From: Anaeramoeba flamelloides
Lineage: Eukaryota > Metamonada > Anaeramoebidae
Length of the DNA stretch: 64,000 nucleotides
NCBI GenBank assembly: GCA_027625915.1
Contig: JANTQA010000047.1
Span: 3,224,001 to 3,288,000 of the forward strand
Direction: 5' to 3'
Shown here: positions 55,484-64,000 of the stretch, piece by piece
Layout: every line of letters begins with the position of its first letter
How positions within the stretch are numbered: the first letter of the stretch is position 1
Translations under genes and position numbers: made by a program
The notes under the pieces: model-generated
What the model was told of the DNA's origin: nothing
The model's input: the letters and a program-made list of their open reading frames with translations, nothing else
Databases searched by the model: none

Positions 55484-57393
55484 GTTTCTACGTTGGCGAC
55501 GGCTTTGCTGTTGTCGTTGGTTATAATTATACTGTTGGTGTTGCCTGTCCGAATCTATGGTATATTTGAGGCATAATTCGTGATAGGTATGACCACAAAA
55601 GAATATTATACATCTATCCTTGGCAAGATTTTTAATGGGGTCGCCGCAAATAATACATTCTTGACTGGGCTCCACAAAGGTGGATCCTGTTAAATCATAA
55701 TGCAATTCCTCCATCAAATCGCCGCAATCTTTAAAGATCAAAGACTTTGTAACTCCAATTAATTCTGTTTTAATTTTTTGATCGTGTATGGTGTCTATTA
55801 GCGAATCCCTGAGGTTGCCAATTTTTCTTGAGGTGGGGATCCTTTCAATGATATCGAGGGGCTTTATTTGAGTATTGACAAGGGATTGTAGCAAATAGGA
55901 AATATGCCTAGGGTGTTGCATGCACACTTTGACAAGCTCATTCCACAGCGATGGATCGTCTTCAGATTGGACCAATTCGATCGCTTGTGATATGTCGCTT
56001 TGCTTATTCATTACCAAGTCTAGTGCTTCGTTTGTCTTGCCCATTTTCCACAGCACGTAAACCGACACAACATGCCTTTTATGCCTTTTGCACGCCACGA
56101 TTGCGTTACTCAATGGGATGTTTGTGTCTGCCTTTAGAAAATTTAATAATTCATCTGGCATAAATTCGGCATACAAGTCGAATTGTATTTTGTGGAATTC
56201 ATGTGTTAATTGCAAATCGATTTTGGATAATTGATGCAAATATTTCAATAGCAGTTCCCTTTTATATTTGTCCTTTTCAAGTTGCGTAACAACCTTCTTG
56301 ATCGGTATTTGCTTATAGTGCTGAATGAGCAATTCCAATCCCCTTTCTTCATCGGCTTCCAGTAGCAAGACGGCCTTGTCCTGGATTTGGTTATATAAAT
56401 TTGCGTCTCTGATCATTTCAAAGACATCCTTTTTGCCCGCCTCGAGATAGGTGCTCACGGCCTGCGCAATAAAATCCATTTTCTCATAAATTTCACCCAG
56501 GGACAGCATCAGTGTCCGATCCACAGACTTTTCGTTTTTAATTTTTTTATCCAAAACTTGGATCACAGCCTGTGGGTCAAAAATGGTAAAGGGCCAATAG
56601 TTGATTAATTGCCGAAAGGTCTTTGGATCAACAAGCATCATTTTGGACAAAACCATTTCATAGATGGTTGATCTCAGTTGCGGGTTTTTTATTGGAATCA
56701 CTGGCACCAGCCTTATTAGCTCGTTGGCCCTCAGGAAGACAAAGATCCAATATTCCCATAGCTGCGGATCGCCACCACAGAAATTTGGTAATTCTTCAAT
56801 CATCTCCTTGAAGTCTCTTTTCAATAAATAATAATTTAATAGCTTGTTGCTGATCTCCTTTTCATTGATCCTTTTCACAATCTTGGGATGCTCGCGTGCC
56901 AATTTCAACGCGCTCTTGAATTGGTTCCTTGCAACGAGCCACTCGATGCGATCATCGACACTGATCATTTTGCACAAAATGATTTCGTTGCCCAATGCCA
57001 GCATCATTAGCTTACCATTTTTGGAAGAGTCGACACAGTATTTGTCAAATGTCTCGAAAGGCGGCTTTCCCTTCTGTAAGCGCAATTCTTCAGAATATAT
57101 TTCCTTAAAATCCGCTTTCGATAGCAATTTCATGATCGGATTGATCTCATTGGAACTGAGCATATTGAGTTTTTCTTTTGTAAGTTCTTGATAAAAATAA
57201 TTCCCCATTAAATCATATGACAATGTGAGTGCTGCATAATTCCCATTTTGCAAATGAAGAAATCCAAAAATTACATAGGAAAAGGTTAACACAGTTTTTC
57301 GAATTATTCTCAATTTTTTTGTTTTGTGAGTTAATTCTGTTCTCGAAAATGCGGAATTTGTGTTTATATTGCCTTTTGATGATCCTGTATTTG

Positions 57394-57443
<50 letters not shown>

Positions 57444-58938
57444 GTGTTATCATTACCATTATTATTTTGGATTGACAATAAATTAATTATTGATTTTTTA
57501 GATGCTTTATTTGAATTATGTAGTTTTGTCAATGAGGGGTTTCTTTCTTTGTTATTAAAATTTTGATCCTCTTTTGAATTTTCATTATTCTGATCCACTT
57601 TTGGTTTTTTTTTCTGTTTTTTTTTCCGATCGTCAGCAATTATTATAAAATTTACTAAAATATTTCCCCAAGTCAAAAGTAATTCAAAATCAGAGAGCCA
57701 ATTTAACATTAATGGCATTTTGATTCTTGCAAATTTACTAAAATGCTTGGGATGGATTATTTTTTTTATTAGCGAATTGTTAACGGTATCATAGAATAAT
57801 AAATTTTTTTGATCCCCCCAAACAACAATCCTTTCTGTAGGATTGATCGAAAGCACTTTGATATTACCGCCGCCCTGTGTGTCGCTGATCACAGTTTTGG
57901 TTCTTGTAAACAAGCCCTTTGTACTTAGATACACTTTCCCTAAAGAATCACCAAATAAGAAATTCCTCGAGTTTTCTTTGCCAAAATTAGACATTAATAA
58001 AAACGTTGTTATTGGCTGGCTGTGTTCGTATTGCTCTCTTTTATTAGTACCAAGTTCTTCAATAATAATTTTCCCTGATAAAGTCAAAATGGCTACATGT
58101 TTATTTTTATATTCAATTTGGGTGATGGGGTATTTCGATTTGTAAGTAAATTTATATTTTTTGAGAAAGCTCCCTTCATTATCGAAAATATAGACTTGTC
58201 CTGTTTTTGTTCCAACAATCTAAAGAATTTTTTTATTTTTTTTTTTTTTTTTTTTTTTTGGATTTTGTGATTCAATTTATTGTGGGATTTTAGAACAAAA
58301 AATTAAAAAAAAAAAATCAATGGTTTAATAGCTGACAGTTTATGCTTTGGGTTAATTAATTAACTGAAATTATTTGAGCTTTTGATCCGCTTTTAAAAAA
58401 GAATTCAGAAAAGAAGAAAAAATCATTAAATTTTTCATTTTAGAAAAGTAAAAACTTTCGGTTGTCAAGAGAAGAAAGGAAACTTTTTAATTTTAGAAAA
58501 GTGTTTTGTGATCTTTGTTTTTTAAAGCAAAGTTTTCTCTTTTTTAATACTTTTTTTGATGTTATTTAGTCTTCCTTTATTTTTCTTGTTCATTAATCTT
58601 CTTTTCTTGTTCTTTTTTTTTTTTTTTTTGTTTTTTTGTTTTTTGTTTGCTAAAAGGGGTAAAATGTTTACAATAAATTTGGAAAGGCACTTAAGACAAG
58701 TAATAACTTTTTTAGAAGCAATTTTTTTAAAATCGCTTTCAATTCTGCAATAATGAAGTTGTGGTTCATTTTCTTCATGATGTAAACGGAGATTGTGTGT
58801 TGGCGAAGCGTGATGAAGTTCAGACTTGCTTTGATTTTGTTCTTGTTCAGAATCGCTTGAAGTGATGGAACTAATAGTTGACTCAGAATCACTAGAGCCA
58901 CCAAATGTCCTTGAGATTGGTGTTTTTGTTTGGCTCAT
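54989..58938 (-). CDS. VPS41: VPS41, HOPS-complex subunit, 2 exons
   Basis: Two exons on the minus strand, 58938-58672 and 58219-54989, join in phase across a 452-bp intron (donor GTAAAC, acceptor TTTAG) to give 1165 residues. The junction restores S-K-F-I-I-V-G-T-K-T-G, matching human D-K-F-L-A-L-G-T-H-Y-G. Order: acidic Ser-rich N-terminus, WD40-like beta-propeller (about 70-480), CHC-repeat alpha-solenoid with E-W-L, L-W-E-Y, A-E-L/I-Y and N-L-R-D-S-L motifs characteristic of VPS41 (about 490-930), then a RING-H2 finger. VPS41 is a subunit of HOPS, which tethers late endosomes and lysosomes through Rab7-type GTPases. The RING is unusual: C-I-I-C...C-G-H-T-Y-H-E-L-C (about 944-975) is separated from the final C-V-I-C (about 1149) by some 175 Asn- and Lys/Glu-rich residues. 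An Asn run also interrupts the propeller. The stop is TAA. Confidence 0.93.
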
Positions 58939-60159
58939 CCAAAATTTTCTTTCAAAAACAACAAAAAAAAAAAAACCAAAAGAAGGAAAAAATGTTGTCT
59001 TCTCGGGTAAACAATTAATTTGATAAGGTTAAGAGTTTGATTTATTATTCTGATGTTTTCAATACATTTAATATTATTCTCAAATATTATATTGCTAAAA
59101 CACAATAAGTATTTTATTTTGGATTTGTTAATATTTTGATCTTATCATTTTCTTACTGTTTTTTATTCTTTCTCTTTTGGGTTAATTTTAAAGGTTTTGA
59201 TTCCCTGAAATTTGAACAATGATTATCTTGTGTTGTGCATGAAGAATTGTTTCTTTGGTTCTAATAAGATCGATCTTCAACTTCAAGTGAATATTACTGA
59301 TAAATTCAAATGAATTTAATAAAATTTTTAGATCAATTTCCATTTTTAGAATCTCGACTCTTGACTTTTAAAACAACTTTAGAGAAAGAATATTTTTGAA
59401 ACATAACCAATTTTTATAAAGTTTTTTAATAATTAAACCAATAGAATGCTTTATTCAAAGTTGTGTAAAAAAATTGGTAAAATGGAAAATGAAGTAAAAA
59501 TGTTCAGATATTTATTTGAATTTATCTGTAATAGTGGTTCAAAAAGACAATATTTGGCAATTTTTTCTTCCTGGAATCCTAATTGAGAGTGTAAGATAAA
59601 TATATGTTCATCTATTTAAGAAGGAATTAAGTTTTTTGGGTTTTTGATTTAAATTTTTATTTATGTTTGGCTTAATAGGGTGCTTTTAAAAAAAAAGTGT
59701 TTTTTAATTTTGTTAATTGAGTAAAAAGGGAAGTAAAAAATTTTTAATTAAACAACTCAAAAAAAGCAAATAATACTGATTAAGTACTCAACTTCCAACC
59801 TATTAGACTTACACTAATATATCCAGGTTTGGTAATAATTTAATAATTTACTTCTTTTGAAATACTATTAAAATTCATTCAAAGTTGAATATCGATCATC
59901 TATGAACGAAATAAACAATTCTTCACACACAACACAACATAATCATTGCTCAAATTTTTGGGATTGGAAAATTTCAAAAAGAAAATTATTATATGTTTTT
60001 AATACTATTAATGAGGAAATAAATTGTATAATATTTTCTTTCAGCTTTTCTAAAAAAAAAAAAATAAAACAATCCGAACAATAAAATTCAGCATTTGGTT
60101 TATCAATTCTTAAAAGGAAAAAAAAAAAAAAAGTATAACTGATTAGTTGAGATAAATCT

Positions 60160-60335
60160 AGTCACAATTACTTTAAAGGTACAAACGTTTAAGGAAATTT
60201 AAGGTACAAAAAATAATTGTAATAATAAGATATATATTTCGAAAATATTTTTTACTCAGATTGTGTCTTAGAATCTATTTTTTTGAATTTAAAAATTGAC
60301 CTTTTTTGCCTTAAAATTAGTACAGAGTTAGTTCC
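60160..60335. mobile_element. Remnant of a palindromic MITE
   Basis: AAGGTACAAACGTTTAAGGAAATTT-like text and a matching right arm recall the 39176 family, but ends and symmetry are mostly gone. Confidence 0.35.
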
Positions 60336-60408
60336 GAGAGGGTGATACTTTTCAACATTAGATTTTAATTGTTCAATATACCTCTAGGAAAAAATATACC
60401 TAATCAAA

Positions 60409-60585
60409 TACACTCAGTTTCGCTTTTAAGGCACAAACTTACAACAAAATTTAAGGCACAAAATTTGTAATTATCTTTTTTTACAATTTATTTTACTAGA
60501 ACCCAAAATTTTGTGCCTTATATGAGATTTTTATTGTGTTTTAAATTTCGTTAAAAGCTTGTACCTTAAAAGTGAAACTGACCTA
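60409..60585. mobile_element. Decayed palindromic MITE
   Basis: TA-bounded CACTCAGTTTCGCTTTTAAG at the left and AGTGAAACTGACCTA at the right, with arms of the 39176 family shortened by small deletions. Confidence 0.7.
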
Positions 60586-62393
60586 ATATTTTTGGTTCTA
60601 TAAACACACATATTCATCAAAACATCAATAACTTTAAATATTGTCCTTATTTTTTTTTTAAATTCTTTATTTTATTATTTATTATTTAAACACATTTCCC
60701 AGCTGTATTTTCTAAAAAAAATTAACTTTAAAATCTTTTCAAGATTATTTGATAGACTATTTGAATGAGAAATTTCAAAAATAGTAACTTCATATATTTT
60801 CTTGAACATTCCAAATGTTTTTAACGGAAACCCCTTAATAATAAACTAAAAATCAAAATATGTAATAGGTTAAGATTAAAAAAAAAATATTTATTAATTT
60901 TTAATAATAAGTTATTCAATTTCTTGAAATTCCAAAAATAAATATCATATTATTTTCAAACATAAAAGAAGAGAAAAAATAATGAAATTTCATTATGAAA
61001 AAAGTTGTTATTTGAGAATATTTGTTAATTTTTGATTTAATTATTAATTTAAATATTTTTAAAATTTTACAAAATATTTAAAAAATTGAGAAAAATATTA
61101 GTTCACAAGTATAAATTGAAAAAAATCGAATTTATAAATATTCGACCTCTGGGAGAATTACTCGTCTTCCCTAAATCCAAATAATCTGAAAAGATTATTT
61201 TTAAAGTTTAGAGCTCTTTATCTCCTCTATTTTAGAAGTTATTCTCAATTTTCGATTTTTTGTAAAAAAAAATTTTTTTGAAATTTTGAATTTTTCATTT
61301 CTAAAAAAAGGTACCTTTTTACACAAAAATAATTTTTTTTTGGTGTTTTAAAGATCATCTTACTAGGGTAATTTTTGATCAAAAATATGATTTTGCTGAA
61401 AAAAATTGAAAAAATTAAGGTTTAAAAAAAATAGTTTTTTTGAAAATTTTTTTACTACTCTTTTGATTTTCCCATTTTTGATTTACTCAAATATTATATT
61501 TATAATATATTTGTAACTACAATAGTTATAATTTTTTTAATTTTGAATTTTTTTTAGATTAAAAAAAATTTTTTTTTTATTTTTTTTTTTTCACTTTTAA
61601 ACAAGTTATTTATAAAAATACATAAGTTACTGTGAATATTGGTTGATAAAATGAAATATAAAAATCTATTTGTCATAGACAAAAAATTTTTTTCAAAAAT
61701 TTTTTATTTTGATTTTTTTTGTGAATTTTTTTAATTTAAACTTTATGAGGGTTAGTGGTTTCGAAAATATTTAGTATTTAAAATGGGTGTTTTTGACTTT
61801 TTTCAAAATTGAAAATTTTAAAAAATGTATATAAAAAATTTTTTTCAAAATATTTTTTAAAGTACTAAAAATTGGCAACTTTGAAAAAAAAATTTTTTTT
61901 TTAAACACCTCAAAAAAATGATTTTTATTTTAACTGAAAAACAATGTTTAAAAAAAAAATTTTTTTTTTAATATGAAAACTCTAGTAAAAGTTCATTTTC
62001 TTCTAATTCATCAGAAAAAAATTCACATTACCAATATTTTGAAAAAATAATTATTAGACCTCATCTTATTTTATATAAATATTCATTTTTTCAAATTTTT
62101 AATAGTGTAATCACTAGAAAAAAATATAAAAAATGCTAAAAATTTAAAAACAAATTTTTACTAGAGTTTCCTATTAAAATGAATTTGTTTCAAAAAAAAA
62201 TTGCTTTTTATAGTTTTTTTCAATTCAATTTTAAATTTATTAATTTTTTTAGAATGAAAAAAAAAAAAAAATTTTTTTAATCGTAAAAAACTTTGTTTTT
62301 TTTTTCAAAAAAAAAATATTAGATAAATTACTCAATTAAAAATTTAATTTCATTATCTTCAAAATTTGATAATTTTAAAATATCCAATAATTA

Positions 62394-62472
62394 CTCATTA
62401 GCTCAGCGGTAGAGCACCAAGATCTCAAAATTTGAAAAGTTTGTAGCCTGAGTTCGATTCCTGGAAAGATCA
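62394..62472 (+). pseudogene. tRNA-like sequence (tRNA pseudogene or SINE head)
   Basis: It has a good A box (TTAGCTCAGCGGTAGAGC) and B box region (GTTCGATTCC) at tRNA spacing, and a T run shortly downstream. The acceptor ends (TACTCAT versus AAAGATC) do not pair, the T-stem has a mismatch and two wobbles, and the anticodon stem is weak. It is therefore more likely a tRNA-derived relic than a working tRNA gene. Confidence 0.55.
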
Positions 62473-63532
62473 ATAAAATTAATAATTTTTTTTTTTTTTA
62501 AATTTTTATATATAATTTGATCAATTAAAGTATATATGTTTGCTACCTGAATTTACCTTTAAATCTTTTCAAATATTTTTTTTCAAAAATAAAAATCTTC
62601 TTTAGGTACCAAAATTCGGATAAATTCTGGTAACTAAGTAGTTTTTTCTGTGTGAGGAGTAGAAGATTTTAAATTATTTATATATAGTAAAACCTACAAT
62701 TTTTTTTTTTTTTTTTTTTTTTTTCAAAAAAAAAAACTTTAAAATCCATTTTAATCTAACTGAGTCACTATATAAAAAATATAAAAACAATATAAATTTT
62801 TCATTTTTTGGGGGATCTTGTATTTTTCGAATTATTACCCAAAATAGTTTTGAAAAATCACTATTGAAAAATTTGTATCTAAAAATCGATTTTGGGCAAT
62901 ATCTCGAAAACTAGACGCCCAAGAGACTTCTAAACACCAAAAATCGAAATTTAAGAAAATTTTAAATTTGTTGAGCAAAAATTTTTTTTTTGATCCCATT
63001 TTTATATATACTCTTGTGTTAAAGCTATTTGGAATACTTATAATTAGAAAAATTTAAATTTCTGTTATTAATTTTTAGTTTTTCAAAAAAAAAAAAAACT
63101 AAAATAAAATGTAAAAATTTTTAATTCAGTTATTAGGAGAGTAAGGACAGTATATCAATTTGGGTGTTTTAATTTAAAGAAAACTGAATTACTCAAATCA
63201 TTTATTTAATCAAATATATCAATATTTAATTAAAGATTAGACGATATTTTAGTATAATATACTTACAAACAGATTAAAAAATTAAAATCAAAAAATAAAT
63301 AAAATTGATCAAGAAAAAATATAAAAAAAATAAATTATTTATTGATCGTATCTGTAACTTTTTATATAATTTCTTCTTCTTTACTTTGTTAATTTATTAA
63401 TTCAGAAGGTAAAAACTTTTTTTCAAAAACTTTATGATTTACAAATTACTTTTTATAGCAAAACAATTTCCAAAATGAAATTTACATCTTTTTCTACTTT
63501 TATTAATCTAATTATGGTTTTCATTTATAAAA

Positions 63533-63733
63533 TATGACCAGTTCCACTTTTAAGGTACAAACTTACAACGAAATTTAATTAACAATAAAAATCCCAAATT
63601 CAAGACAAAATTCCGATTATATACAATAATTTGTAAAAAAAAAAATTTCCAAATTTTGTATTTTAATTTGGGATTTTTGTGTACCTTAAATTTCTTTGAA
63701 AGTTTATACATAATAAGTGGAACTGACTCTGTG
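63533..63733. mobile_element. Decayed palindromic MITE
   Basis: The arms match the 39176 family (GTTCCACTTTTAAGGTACAA at the left, AGTGGAACTGACTCT at the right) with many substitutions. A short minus-strand frame across it is coincidental. Confidence 0.65.
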
Positions 63734-64000
63734 TTGTTTTTTAAAAAATTCTTCATCAGAAATAAAGATTGATTTGTTTGTATTTATTTGATTTTATAAT
63801 TAAATATTTTTGATCATAATTGAAAAAAAAACATTCGGAATATTGATTGAAATTTTTCACATTATTTACTTCTTCTTTAACTTGGATCATTTTATAATTG
63901 TTATTTATTTTCAAGAATTCAATTCGTTTGATTTAATCTTTGAAGTAATATTCTTTGTTTTGGTTTGGTTTGATAAAAAATATTTGCAAAAAGAATTTTG

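Larger units (their letters stand above)
58939..64000. other. Gene-free interval at the right edge
   Basis: The VPS41 promoter should be just right of 58938. I see no other gene. The interval holds decayed MITEs (60160-60335, 60409-60585, 63533-63733), a tRNA-like sequence (62394-62472) and, at 61080-62340 and 62680-63120, extreme A/T-run sequence. Confidence 0.5.

Overview
This window looks like nuclear DNA of an AT-rich, free-living amoeboid protist, perhaps an amoebozoan or Anaeramoeba-like lineage; that placement is inference. The support is eukaryotic protein families (VPS41, DDI1, RalGAP alpha, ARM and TPR proteins), GT-AG introns with GTA donors and (A/T)AG acceptors, Asn/Ser- and Glu/Lys-rich low-complexity inserts, a eukaryotic 5S rRNA gene and a eukaryotic-type SECIS element. 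TAA, TAG and TGA are all used as stops; the RalGAP gene ends in TGA.

Layout: a TPR gene cut by the left edge (1-2180, +); DDI1 (5821-7380, +); an ARM-repeat gene (11394-12791, -); a ten-exon RalGAP alpha gene (36270 down to 17731, -) with introns of 7.6 kb and 3.2 kb full of retroelement debris; a short selenoprotein gene with a SECIS element in its 3' UTR (40781-41420, +); a decayed DNA transposon carrying ULP1-like protease, USP-like deubiquitinase and transposase segments (about 43.6-48.7 kb, -); 5S rRNA (51325-51445, -); and a two-exon VPS41 gene (58938 down to 54989, -). The rest, well over half the window, is gene-poor repeat-derived DNA.

The repeats form distinct families: a palindromic TA-flanked MITE of about 200 bp (five good copies and several decayed ones, all right of 39 kb, one inside the transposase gene); a 590-bp TIR element (two copies); larger TTAAGGGA-TIR elements, one with a second TIR element nested inside; a 1.1-kb inverted pair rich in TCGCGA-like sites; LINE fragments with a conserved 3' stem and A/T-rich tails; a tRNA-derived SINE with target-site duplications; and unusual mobile-looking arrays of hairpins separated by a CCTAACGGC-like spacer, with 10-bp repeats at one end and, in some copies, a terminal palindrome and poly(A).

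Functionally the host genes cover endolysosomal tethering (VPS41), proteasome shuttling and proteolysis (DDI1), small-GTPase control (RalGAP alpha) and redox-type selenoprotein biology. They share no operon-like organisation. The most notable observations are the selenoprotein with its SECIS, the hairpin-array element, and the transposon that encodes two ubiquitin/SUMO-type proteases.
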